DNA of 64,000 nt, taken from contig JABAKD010000023.1 in the NCBI GenBank assembly GCA_012845835.1, positions 17,476,751-17,540,750 on the forward strand. The letters run 5' to 3'. Below are positions 21,066 through 32,606 of the stretch, one piece after another. Positions within the stretch are counted from its first letter, which is position 1. Each line of letters starts with the position of its first letter. The position numbers and the translations under genes are program-made. This stretch comes from Undaria pinnatifida (lineage: Eukaryota; Sar; Phaeophyceae; Laminariales; Alariaceae). The notes beneath the pieces were generated by a model. The model worked only from the letters and a program-made list of their open reading frames with translations, was not told the origin of the DNA and ran no database searches.

Positions 21066-21625
21066 AGTTTTTTTTTACCCTTTCGGTCCGATGCATTCAG
21101 GTTTTTTCGAGTTGCCCATGGCTAATTTTGCACAATCACTCTGCCAGAATGGCCCAATGGGGCCAACTTTGGTTGCGAATTTCTCGCCGGCTTTTAACTG
21201 GGTTCAAGAGTGGATTGCTTTGCTGTCTCCGCCAAGTCCCGGCGGAGGGGAATAATGGTATTTTACCAATACCCAGTTACAGTAGTTCGACCCCATTGAG
21301 CAAGAGACGAATATAAGCAGAACACACGAGATTTCCCGCACATTTCCGTCCGATTGGACTTCAAAATATAACGGAAAATTCCGAATAATCAGTGCTTTCC
21401 TCCGTTTACACTGATTACACGTGTCTGTCGAATTTTAGGATCAAATTCGCCTCCTGTGTTGGAGTTTTTTGTGATACCCTGTCAAACATTATTTCAGTCT
21501 AAAACCAAGTAAAAACAATTTTAGCAAATTTTTTCTCCGAGACATTTTTTCGGATTTTTTACGGTTTTCGCCGAATAGATCTGCCAATTTTTTTGGGTCA
21601 AATCGACTTCCAGTCCCAGACCTAA

Positions 21626-22374
21626 CTGTTCGTATTCACCCTTCGCGGGATCAAAGTCTACCGTAAATATTTTCCCCTGTTTTTGTTCAAACTGTATTTT
21701 TTTTTCCTTCTGTTTGTGTTGGAGCCTCGATGTGGGTATCCAACCAATTTTCTGTCATGTGCGTACCTTTTTTTGTTTTCGTTTCGTTTTGGGTTGCTCC
21801 TAGATTGGTTGCTATCCTCTCTTTATAATTCTGTGCACACCGGGTACCGGCCCAAACTGAACATAATATTTTTTAAATCCCTTCTAACCACGCCAGCTGT
21901 AAGTTCGATGAATTTAGGGTCGATAACCACCTTTGCGGGCTGCGTGATACACCGGCCGCTCGTCTGTACAAATGCATTATCCTTTGAATACATTTGATTC
22001 CTACTACGGATGTTGTCCGCGTGAACATCAACAATTAAGTGTTATAATGGTAGGTACTACACGTACATCCCAAGGTAGTAAATTGTTATGATTCGTCAGT
22101 TTTAACAGCAATATATATTATAGGAAAAATAAAATCAACAACAATAACAACGGTATAAACAAAATACGTATACCACCAGAAACAGGTAGAAAAAAATCTG
22201 CTGTGAAACGTAATACTACCGTTGTTGTCGGTTCTTTTTATTTTATCCCATCATTGTCCACGCACTAGTCTTCCTGCCCTCCCTCCCAGTAGTAACTCAG
22301 ATCCGTGGTCACGTAGTGCGCCCTCCTCCCCCCTCCCCACTACGGTACGTACGTGCCTGCATTTTATCGCGAGA
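21626..22374. other. No gene; repeat fragments
   Basis: 21710-21870 carries the family I/K-type 'GTTGGAGCCTCGATGTG' and 'CACCGGGTACCGGCCC'. 21890-21980 is family G ('CGCCAGCTGTAAGTTCGATg', 'GCGTGATACACCGGcCG'). The rest is AT-rich. Confidence 0.5.
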
Positions 22375-22590
22375 AGAATCCAGCATTTTCTTCCCTCGTC
22401 GACTCGCGTCGAATTGTACCTACCCACGCTGCTATGATAGGCGCTCTCAGCAGTTGATCCTTTTTATTTTATTTTTATTTGTTTTGCAAATAAAGTCAAA
22501 ATCTCACTACGGTGGAATCGAACTCAAGGACCAACGCTAAAAGTATCTGCCAGAGTGGTTAACACTACCAGCCGGCTGATATCACCTCCT
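22375..22590 (-). repeat. tRNA-derived SINE family D, copy 1
   Basis: Read on the minus strand, the head has an A-box-like 'CTGGTAGTGTTAACCAC' and, about 40 bp later, a B-box 'GAGTTCGATTCCACC'. 'TTTTGACTTT' and a shared body ending near 'GAATTCGACGCGA' follow. The copy at 53570-53770 matches in both head and body. Internal Pol III promoter boxes plus a non-tRNA body define a SINE. Confidence 0.75.
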
Positions 22591-24389
22591 CATCTTTCTG
22601 GCCATCTAACATCAAATGTTCTAGAACATTGAAAAAGAAATATACAATAACATATCGAATGTACAACCGCGCGGCGCTGCGCTGCTGAGCTGAGCTGATG
22701 AGCCAAGTTGAGGTCAGCTGGGACCTGGTAGAACGGCCGAGTGGAGTGAGACGAGATGGCCGAAAGATGCGCATATTGAATATACGTCTCATCCACGTAC
22801 GACGAGAGCCCGGATATGATAAATAAGGCATAAAAAGGAAACTATAAAGAAAAAGGAAGACGGAGAAAGACAGGGCGTAAGGGAACCAGGAATTACGGGG
22901 GATCGAAGGCCACAGTAGTAGCACTCTGTAGGAGGTCGCGTGGTAAAGCAATCTGTGTTGCGGTGTGCTGGCTCAGTCTGAAGCCCACGAAAAGCTCTCG
23001 TGAATACTGCATTCGGACGTCGAATATCGTGTACCAAGTAAGTGCGTATCCTTTTTCCGGCACGTACATATTTCGTCTTCGAGCCTCTTCCTCGGCCCTT
23101 CTACTAAATAATACACGGCGGACACGAGGCCTACAGCCACAGCTGATTGGAGTTCAGTGGCAAACTCATCTGTGCTGCAGAGCGTCTGCTTCAAAATCAG
23201 CTCAGTATGGGACCTTGAGAAGGCGCGCAGGTTTTCGGAAATAGTCTGTCGTGTACCAGGTAGGTATCCTTTATTTTCTCGGGATACCTATCTTGTCGCC
23301 TTCGTGCTTCTACTCCGGTCCTTCTGTTGCGGATATCTTCTGTGACACACTCACTTATCTTTCATCGCAAGGAGCTTTTCAACACGTGTTCTACGTCCGT
23401 GGTGGAGGAGCTTTGAGCAGAGTGAAGAGTGTGCTGGGACCACAAAACACGAACAAAACACGATGTAGAGCCCCATCCGGAAGTCATCGTGAATATTGAG
23501 GCGCCAGACATATCTTCTAGCCTCTTCATTGGACCTAGCTGGGCATCTTGTTTTTTTCTTTTTTTTTATATTCTTCCTTCAACGGCTTTTTCTACGAGTG
23601 TGTTCCATCACAGGAACGTATTAGATGACCGTACGTATAGACAGCTGTGATTCGAGTGGAGTCAGGGGTTGCATGCAACGGAGCTTGACGAGAGTAAGGG
23701 GGTGAAAGTGAGGAGTTACAGGAACGGTGATAGGAAAAGGAAACGGACGAAAGGGGGTCAATTACGATTAACAGTGTGTGCCACAAGACGGAAAACCAAC
23801 GCGGGGCAATAGACTTCATCCGGACGAGGCACTGATACTGAGGTGGGGGAAATCAGCAGTGAACGAAAGGTTTCAGTAGTCAGCTATTATTGCATATTGC
23901 CCCATAGACGATTGTGAGACAAACACGACAAGACCGTGGTATTGGTATTACCACAGCACCTCTCGTTGATGGCCTGCGAGTCCTGACCGGCGTTAATTGT
24001 CTGTTTCGGAAGCGCAACGGACATACTGCTGTACAAGCGTCGGAGGCCACGGGTAGCGTACTGCTGTACGAGCCGCGACCAATGCACGAGCCTAGGCGAA
24101 CGCCGTTGGAAGGACCTTTGGGTGGGACATCAAACGCCGTTGGGCGGACCTCTTGGGAGGGGCATCACATCGACGAGGTTTTCCGGCTGGATTTGACTTT
24201 CCGCAAGGGGAGGCAACTCGGAACGACGATCCTGAAAGTCAGGGAAGGGTTACTATACGAGGACCCTAGGAAAAGGACATCCCGGAGAGAAGGAAGAGGG
24301 ACTCGAAGCTATACTCACCATTGTCACGGAAAAGCATAAGGGTGTTTAACGCTCACCGTAGAGAGGGTGGTTTAGGGTTGCGAAAGTGT
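22591..24389. other. No gene recognised; diverged duplications
   Basis: 22945-23115, 23155-23345 and 23400-23600 are diverged relatives of one another ('GTCGTGTACCAgGTAgGTATC', 'CGTGAATAcTG', 'TCTTCtAGCCTCTTC'). 23914-24339 has a 141-codon open frame with no recognised domain. It may be 5' leader of the R element, whose true 5' end I cannot place. Confidence 0.4.
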
Positions 24390-24417
24390 GGGCACCCTCG
24401 CAGACGCGAGGGTGCCC
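24390..24417 (+). promoter_or_regulatory. 12-bp perfect hairpin in the R element leader
   Basis: GGGCACCCTCGC pairs perfectly with GCGAGGGTGCCC across an AGAC loop. It ends three bases before the ATG at 24421. It could shape translation initiation or be part of a 5' ribozyme-like fold. Function is inference. Confidence 0.7.
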
Positions 24418-24420
24418 GTA

Positions 24421-27400
24421 ATGCCAGAAGGCAACCGCCAAGGACAAACTATTAGAGGGGAGGGGGAAGGCACACCAGTACCTATGCGTCCAGAGAATGC
24501 TAGAGTGTCTGCACGCACGGCTACGGGAGCTCAAAGGGGAATAGGCCTTCAAGAGCGGGAGGAGAACGATGCGTTACCGGCCAACGTACGGGGTCCGTCG
24601 GGGGAACTACTGTCAGCAGGGCGAGGGCGTTGGAGAACGTTGCCATCGTGGCTAGCAGGACGATCACACAGGCTAGGCGGAGTACAGGGCTATTCCCCCC
24701 CGATGGCGACGCCGGCGGATACCCGGACCCAACAGAGACCGGTTAACCGCACCATAGAAACTGCAGCACAACCAGCAACTACGGCAACAGCCCAATCACT
24801 ATGCCCATTGCCAGCTGGGCGAGGACGGGGGAGGACCCTCCCGGCATGGATGCAGTCTAGGGTCATGGGAACAATCCCCGAACCGGGAGGGTTACAACAA
24901 CAGACAGCAAATGGGGAGGAGTCGGAAACCGGTTGTCTCGGGCAGCAAGGAAGAACTATAGCAGGGGCCACAGGTTTTTCAGCGGGTGCGTCGACAAGTG
25001 CATTACCGGCGATAGTGCCACTGCCGGTAGGGGACGTACAGCAGACGACGGCCCCGGCATGAACACGAGCCCTGACAGGGGGGTTAGCCCTTGCAGGAGG
25101 GGTCCTTTATCATCAAACGCCGAGTGGGGCTCAGCAGGAGGGGAACCAGACGCCTACGGAAGAAGGGAGATGTACGACGGAGGGACGGCTGGCGATGGAG
25201 CGCGCGAGACGGACGACTCTCCCGGCAAGAGCTAACACAGAGACAAGAGTACCAGGTGTTAACCCAGGAGGGGTTCAGCAGCCTTCGTCGCGCCGACCGA
25301 TGGCGACGAGTGATAGGAACGTTGCCCCGTCTCCCCACACCAACGGAGCTCCGCAGAATAGGGCAGCATCAGGCGATCGACCCTCGGCTCGACCGACGTT
25401 GCGGCGGAGGCACCGTTCTCCATCGCCAGCTGCGGTGGACCGAGCGATGGTGCCACGGCCGATGGGGCGTGGGAGGTGGACGACTACCCCGGCATGGATG
25501 CACGCGAGGACGATAGGGGGGTTGCAGCATCAAGCGTCGAGTGGAGTGCAGCAAGAGATGGAGCGGGCATCCGCGACAGTAGGAAGGTGTCCATCGCAGG
25601 TCCCGCCGCTGGTGGAACGCGAGAGTATAAGTGCAGCAACACAAGGCCCAGACGTCGTATCAAGCGGGCCCCAGCAATTGACGTCGCGTCGGTCGCTGCC
25701 AATGGCGGGTGGGAACGCTCCCCCATCGCACTGCATCATTGGGAATCGGAGGAATAGGGCAGCATCATGTGATCGGCCCTCGCCACGACCGACAACGCGG
25801 CCAAGGCACCGCTCGCCATCGCCCTGTGGAGGGAATATCATATATACTCCGGCTTCGCTCCTACCAGGAATCTTAGGGCGCCGGCAGAGGTCCATCTCCC
25901 CTTCCACAGGCACACCGGTGCGCCCGCACCAGCGGCTTCGGTTCACTTTTACCGAAAACACACAGAATCAGAGAGCCTTGGTGCCTTGCAGAGACAATCT
26001 AGCCGTCCAAGGCCGTAGCCCGCGCCCATCCGAGAATGTGCCTACCCTTTCCGAGATTATAGCCAACGCCCGAGCGTGGAGCAACAGAGCGGAGGCGACA
26101 GGGGCCGGTGCGCAGTTGGTATCAGGCCCCCAAGCGGTAAATGGGCTTGGTGGGAGACATTGCCATCCTAGCACTTGTCAACGTGCTGGGAGAGGGGCTA
26201 CACGGAGACGGAGCCCTTCGCCAATGGAGGTTGAAGGTGCGCACATCCATATTTCGCAACGTAGGACACGGCGTCGCCGTCATACTTGTGTCACCGGAGG
26301 CGTTGGTTTGGGTAGGAGGGGTTTGATCCCTTCCCGTGTCAGGAGAGGTCGAGGAGGCGAGGTAGCGCCCACGGAGAACAGAAGGACGAGCGATGGACCC
26401 TCCCACTCCTCTCTGTTGTTGAATGAAGCAGTTCCCGCACCTCAAAATGTCCGTCGTGCAGCCGGAAGCTCCGCCCAGCCGAGGATTCTATGCGGGTCCA
26501 CACCTGAAAGGACCCAGCAGGGATATCAGGCTTTCCCTTCCAGCGACGGTGTCCATAGTATGCCATCGGACACGGCACTAAGGTTTCGTGACTCGAGTTT
26601 CTGTTCCCAGGATGCACGTCGTGGAGCGAACATCTTTGTTCGGGGGGGTCTTTCAGGGGCGGGAACATCTACGAGGACTAGTAGGAGAGCAAACAGTCCT
26701 CCCCCCATGCCACCGGGCGCGACACCAGGCTCTCGGGACTCAAGTCACAGGTATCAAGACGCTCGATGCGCAATAAGTATTTCCTTCCGGAGGGGGGGGA
26801 CTGGAGAGCCTACGCCTACGCGCAGTCAGCAGGGGTGCCACGCGACCTTCACAGGCGGCGGCAATCAGAGTGAGGCCATGTCTCCCCACCTTCGGCCATT
26901 AGGCACAGCACCGACCTTCCGGCACTCCAGAGCGACGCCTCAAGACGCTCGTCTTGCCGGCGGAAGCCCTGTCCGCATGGGACCCTTGCGGGGACAAACA
27001 ATTCTTAGCAGTCAGCAGGAGTGTCGGATGACGCTCGGCGGTGGCGGAGCTCATGATGGAATAGGGTCTGGGTCTTCTCCTCCGCTACCACCGGGCGCGA
27101 CAGCAGGTTCCCGGGTCTCAAGAACGCCCCCCCCCGCCCCCGCCGAGAAAGAAACATGTGGGGGGCGACGTCAAGAAAGCATCGATCAGATGGAAGTTGA
27201 CCCTGTTCAAGGGAGCACACCTCGAGAGGATAATCCGTCCCGTAGGGAGAGACGTAGGGCAGGGGGGGGAAGAGGTGACCGCCATCCCAACAGTGGTAAA
27301 GCACCGGAAAGAGGTTCCGACGGGGCAACGCCGCGCCTAGGACTGTCCACAGCCGCAGGTGAAAGGCGACGGGCCATGAACAGTACACCTGCGGAGGGCC

Positions 27401-28695
27401 TCATCTCCTCCAGGACGAGGGCGCGCACCCGTTTAGCTGCTACCATCAGCGCGCGATCATCGGACGGGGGAAGGGGGAGGCAGCTTTTCACCGGGCTATT
27501 CCGCGGAGTGTCGCCTCACCAGCCAACGATAGCACGGATGGAGTCGTTGGCAACACATTCTCAACCAGCACAGTCGTTGCCGGAACAACCTCCGGACACG
27601 CCTGGTGCATCACAGCCACCGACAACGGAATTGGTACCACCCCTAACTACACCCCTTACACTTGAGGATTATAGCACACCCGTCATAGAAGGTGCGCCGC
27701 TAACGGGAGATTCACCGTTTACACTTGGGGGTTTAAGCACACCTGTCATAGAAGGTGCGCCGCTAATAGGAGAGACACCATCCCAGACATCAGGGCCTGC
27801 ACAGGCACCAATCTTCGAGTCACGCCCACCACAGCCTGCATCAAGGGGGGAGTCTCAATCGTCGACACACCCCTCCCTAGCGATATCGGTGCTCGCATCG
27901 ACCCCTCCGACGACACCGCAACTGCCGTCAGCTACCTCTCCATCTTCCAGGCCACCCACAACGTCATCGCCAAGTCCGTCACCGTCACTGCCGCCGCCGC
28001 CGCAGCTGCCCACAACTGGCCATTCCTCGACGGCGACACCTATCTTGACATCGAGTGTGGTCCCTGCGCTCGAAACGCCATCGCAGACAGTGGTCAGGAC
28101 GGCAGAGGCAGCATCGCCAAGGCCGTCACGGACGACGCCTACACGGACGGCGGAGGGAAGGGGTCCGGCACCCGTACCGATGCCCGAACTGCCTCCTTCT
28201 CCGCCACGGACACCATCGCCGACGCCTACAGAAAACCAGCTCCGGGAGGAACCCCCGAAAAAGTGCTGTGTATGCCATGAGGCATTGGCCTCTCCTTTGG
28301 TATATTTAGAGAGCTGCTCCCATCGATTGCACCTTCCGTGCTATGCTGCACTCCGAGTCAGAACGGAGGCCGATCTACGGTGTCCGGCATGTCGGGCGAC
28401 CGTATCAGTCAACGAGGCCGACGGGATGGCGCTCCGCCAGCACAGCAATGAGGTCATGGAGGAGGTGTTGACGGTTGCGCAGCAAGATATGCCAGCTGAC
28501 GGTGAAGCAAGGCTGACAACAAAGGCCGCAAGAGAAGGCAGGAGGCGGCGAGCGATATGCAGCGTTTTTCATGGTCTGGTTGAGGAGACTAATTGCATAC
28601 AAGTGTTCTGCTCGTGCGACGCACACCGCCGTTGTGCTTTAGGCTTTTGCGAGGACGCAATCCCCGAGCTAGGACTTTCGGAGGGGTACACCTAG
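24421..28695 (+). pseudogene. R element N-terminal protein with RING-H2 finger
   Basis: I start at the first ATG (24421, 'MPEGNRQGQ'); the frame upstream offers only GTG. The frame runs to 28695 with a single internal TGA at 25060. The N-terminal third has diverged repeats built on 'GRGRwrTlPaWm' (about 24620, 24820, 25030 and 25470); the TGA falls at the W of one of them. Next come Arg/Pro/Ser-rich repeats such as 'RHRSPSP', then a Thr/Pro/Ser-rich linker (27540-28240). At 28264-28395 is a RING finger, C-x2-C...C-x-H-x2-H-x2-C...C-P-A-C, the class that recruits ubiquitin-conjugating enzymes. A last cysteine cluster, 'CSCDAHRRCALGFC', is cut by a frameshift at about 28685 and is completed by 'VTCPNPA' in the next frame. 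Confidence 0.8.
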
Positions 28696-31649
28696 TCACG
28701 TGCCCGAACCCGGCTCTGCACGAGGAGCATCAAGAGGTCGATCTACACCCCCTCCTCCAACAGGTTCGGGCCCTTTGCAGGTCGGTGAACACGACGGAAG
28801 AACACGAGATCAGAGCCAGAGTAACTGCAGCTGAGCAGCGCCTCCGGAGAAGAGCGCACATTACCCCGGAAGTGGTGGACTTATCGCGGAATCTCACAGA
28901 GCGAGATGAGGAGGACCACCACGGAGAATGGCGGGGCACGATCCCCCAGCAACAAGTGCAAGCGCCGTGTGGGGTCTGTGGCACGCACTTGAAGGATGAC
29001 CAGAGGTTCGCTTTTGGTGGCTGGCTCGTCCACAGGAGGTGTGCCGTAGAAAGCGCAGCAGGAGCAGACGGCAGGGGGGACGACCGATTTGGGGCAGCTA
29101 TCCGAGACGGGACAGGAGTGTCGCGTCGGAGAACGTTCCGACTCACGGCATTAGTGCCCACAATCCATATGAGATACGATCGCACTACCCCGGATGGCGC
29201 TCACCAACAACGACAATTGGAGATATTGTGGCGATTACTAACCTCCGGTGTAGAGGAGGCCGCGAGTCAGGGTGAAGGGGGTCAAGACGTTGAAAGGGGA
29301 TTGGAGGAGTCCGAGGAATTTTGGTGCACGTACTGCGGTTGGCCTCTCGATAACTCTAGTGGGGAGACGGGGGAAGACGACGCTCGAGTACCCGTTCCGT
29401 GCGCCCATGGAGGCTTTGTGCACACCCGCTGCATGCTGGACCGCGCGGAAAACCTCGCGAGAGGACATGCAGATCCTAGGCCCTGCGTCCCGTGTCGCTC
29501 GGCGTGGCCGGGAGGAAGCCGACCTCCCCACCCGGCGGAGCTGGCTAGAGGGATATCCATGGACGGTCATGAGGGAAGGTGGGGGGCGGTGAGAGGTGCC
29601 CTACAGTTCGCCACCCGCGTTCAGCGGCACATTTCCGGACTGGAGTCAGCCAACTATGTGACGACTGGCATTTACGGTACGTTCGAGCACATGTTACATG
29701 CACACGGAAGAAGCTCAACCTCCTCGTTCTTGCTATGCTCCCTATTTTGCGATGCGCTGGACCTGCCTCAAGGGGCATACCTTTATTTTCCCCGACCGAG
29801 GGAATGGGAAATGGCGGCAGGCCGATACCGTACGCTGTTCGCTGCGTACGCCATCCAACCGCAGGATATCCTACTCCGACTTCAAAATCAAAGACTCTAC
29901 ATCGCACCTCACGTCCAACAATATCTAGTAGGTCTCGACGCCGCATGCGAAGAGCAACTAACGAGGTGGACCCTCGGGGTCCGAAGCGCGTTGGAAGCGG
30001 GTGATGCTCTTCCTTCCTTCTCAACAGCGATGGCAGCGACACCGGAGAGAACGGACCGGACGCCGGAGAACGACCCTTTACACACGGGACCAACTGAACA
30101 AGGAGGCGCTGCTAGGAGTGCAGCAGAGAGGCGTCATGCCGCGGGAAGCAGGGGTGCATCTCCCTGCGCCTACTGCGGGCGGGCACTAGAGGAGCCTACT
30201 GGGGATTCGGCGGTGGACTCTTTATGGGCGGTTATTCCGTGTCCCCACGGAGAACAAGTACATACCCGCTGCATGCTAGACCGTGCGGAATGCCTCGCGA
30301 GTGGGCATACAGACCCACAACCATGCGTCGCGTGTCGCTCGGAATGGCCGGTAAGAAATCGGCCTCTTCATCCGGCTGAGCTGGCTGAGGACCTTACAAG
30401 GCCACGCCCGGAGGGAAGGTGGCCGGCAGTAGCGGGAGCCCTGCAGTTCGCTGAACTCTTGGAGGGGGATGGCCCCCGGTTGGACCCAGCTAGTTACGTC
30501 ACGACTGGTTCCCACGATACTTTTGAGGAGATGGTGAGGACCCGTGGGAGTAGCCCAACCTTCTCGTTCCTGTTGTGCACCCTGTTCGGAGATGCTCTTG
30601 GCCTGCCCCAAGGCGCCTACCTTGACTTCCCCCGACCGAGAGAATGGAGAGCGGCAGCCGGTCACTACCGCAAGATCTTCGCCGCGTACGGCATCCGCCC
30701 GCAGGATACTGTACCCCGACTCCCGAACCGAAGGAGCTACATCCTACCTCATGTCCAAGAGTTCTTGGCGGGCCTCGACTCGACGTGGGAGGACCGCCTA
30801 ACGAGGTGGACCCTCGGGGTGCGAAATGCGTTAGAAGAGGGGGAGGCGCTTCCTCCGTTCCCGACGGCAGCGTGGACCGTCGGGTCCCAAAACGGGTGTG
30901 AGGCAGGGAACGAGCTGCCTCCCTCCCCGACGGCAGCGGACGTAACATCGGAAGGAACAGACCCGGCGCTAGAGAGTGACTCATTAGCAGCGGGAGCAAC
31001 ACAACCGGAAGGAGCAGCCCCGGCGTCTGAAGGTGACTCGAGGGTAAGGGGGCAGGCGGAGCCAAGAGGCGCCGCTTCTTATGTAGCCGTGGAGAACACC
31101 CTCATGGCCGAACAAGGGGATGTCACGGTGGCGGGACCCTTGCCCCCCCCCCTGAGTCTGCCCAGCGCCACCCCAGCGGCGGTGAGGGGCACGGCGGAAG
31201 GAACGGGCCCGGCACGGGAGAGCGACCCTTCAGCAGCGGGCGTGGCACCACCGGAAGGTGCAACTCTAGCGTCAGAAGGTGACCCGGGGGGGAGGGAGCA
31301 GACGGAGCCAGGAGGTGCTGTACCCGTGACCACGGGAAACTCCCGAACTGCCGAAAACAGGGATGCGATGGCGGCGGGACACTCGCGCGCGCCCCCAACA
31401 CAGCCCAGCGTCACCCCAGCAACATCGAGAGCGACTGCGTCTATTTCCACTGGTGCAGTGGAGGGTGGGAGAAACATAAGAGGCAGACGAGGTCGACCGC
31501 GCGGATCCGGAAGAGGAACACGAGCGACGAGAACTGGGAGAGGAGGCACCACGAACCGGGGGCGAATACCTCGACATGGAAGCGGCGAGGTTCCCTCGGC
31601 CCCTGCCGAAGGAAGGGTGGGCGGTTGCGAGAGAGAAGGCGGGGACTAA
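28680..31649 (+). pseudogene. R element RING-like duplicated-module protein
   Basis: Reads on from the previous frame after a one-base shift (a G run at 28681-28686), starting 'GGVHLVTCPNPALHEEHQEV'. A finger 'CGVCGTHL...GWLVHRRC' lies at 28966-29060. Two homologous modules of about 235 residues follow: module 1 at 29325-30030 and module 2 at 30165-30873. Each begins with a RING-like finger (C-x2-C, C-x-H-x4-H-x2-C, C-x2-C; 'CAHGGFVHTRCMLD' and 'CPHGEQVHTRCMLD') and continues with a domain I do not recognise, marked by 'LPQGAYL.FPRPREW' and 'LTRWTLGVR.ALE'. The tail is acidic/Pro-rich and then Arg-Gly-rich ('RGRRGRPRGSGRGTRATRTG'), suited to nucleic-acid binding. It ends at TAA 31647. Translation in the same frame continues beyond. 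Confidence 0.8.
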
Positions 31650-31919
31650 GAGGGAGGAGGGTCAGCACCAGGGAGCGTAACGCAACTTCGCGCTTTCATT
31701 GCAGACGACCACAGCGGTACGAGCTGTGGGGGCTGTAGATCAACGATTGCTCGGGGACACCGAGTGGTGGGGTTGCCCTGTGGACGTCAAGATGCAATGC
31801 ATGCGCGGTGCGTGGTGAATGCGGCCAGACGAGACGGGGCGCAGGCGTCGTTTCTCTGCGGAGCAAGGGGATGCACAGTCTGCCATGGAAGACGGAAAGC
31901 AATAGAAGCGGCAGTTTAG
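31650..31919 (+). pseudogene. Fourth RING-like finger of the R element, between two stops
   Basis: In the same frame as the preceding region, bounded by TAA 31647 and TAG 31917. It encodes C-G-G-C at 31725-31736, then 'LPCGRQDAMHARC' (C-x6-H-x2-C) and 'CGARGCTVCHG'. This again spaces Cys/His like the fingers upstream, so the segment was coding before the stops arose. Confidence 0.7.
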
Positions 31920-32606
31920 GCCGACCCTGGACTACGCGTGAAGGCAGCGGGACTCGGGGGGAGACCTGACGATGGCGAGGAAGAGCGCCGGGATGGCCTC
32001 TGCTATCCCTGGGACCAACACACATTGGGAATTGCGGGACCGCTCGATGATGTCCCCCTTAAGGACCTTCAACAACGCTTCGCCACTGTTGTCAAAGTGC
32101 AGCCGACGCTGGCTACTGCCCACGCCAAGCTTATCACCCACGTGCTTGGCCTCCTCAATCACTCCTTGGGAGAGCATCGTCAATCCACTCAATCAGAGAC
32201 GTCGCAATCACTGCTGAGGTCAATCAAGTTATGGTACATCCTCCCAGCTCCATTACACTCGCAGGATGGCCGAATGAAACGGCGTGAGAGGTTTGCGTCT
32301 GCCGAACGAAGTGACCTCACCCTCTTGCTCCCGTGGTTAATGGAGTATACCCGTCGAACATCTACGAGGCAAATCGGTCAAGCCCGAGAAGAGACGGACG
32401 CTGATATGTTTAAGAGGGCATCATCGGCATGCCGCCATCGAGGGGGGGTGACTGTGGCAGCACGCAGCCTTCTCGCGGAACCGCGCGCGCCGGGGAACGA
32501 CGAAAGGTGGGAGCGCGTAAAATCAAAGTTCCCGGAGGAGAACCAGGCCTGCGTCTCCGAAGCTGCAGCGGCAGCGGTGGCAACAAGTTCCACCGACCAG
32601 GAGTAG
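31920..32606 (+). pseudogene. R element pre-RT region
   Basis: A 229-codon stretch between TAG 31917 and TAG 32604 in the same frame. It is helical and basic, with 'YILPAPLHSQDGRMKRRERF', 'LTLLLPWLMEYTRR' and 'ACRHRGGVTVAARSLLAEPR'. A conserved region of this type precedes the RT in several large non-LTR elements and may bind template RNA. The downstream RT continues in frame after the stop ('DQE-stop-GSVPNWRPEEEFD'). Confidence 0.65.

Larger units (their letters stand above)
20241..21625. mobile_element. DNA transposon with terminal inverted repeats
   Basis: The left end TTAGGTCTGGGACTGG (20241-20256) is the exact reverse complement of the right end (21610-21625). CTG flanks both ends (20238-20240 and 21626-21628) and could be a 3-bp target duplication. 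If the first T-T-A is counted outside, a PIF/Harbinger-like TTA/TAA target is an alternative reading. Length is 1385 bp. No transposase catalytic motif is visible, so it would be non-autonomous. It carries a (CTG)n tract and a coiled-coil ORF on the minus strand. Confidence 0.75.

Noticed and set aside
28670-28700. Programmed -1 ribosomal frameshift
   Set aside because: No X-XXY-YYZ slippery heptamer and no evident downstream pseudoknot. A lost G in a G run is simpler.
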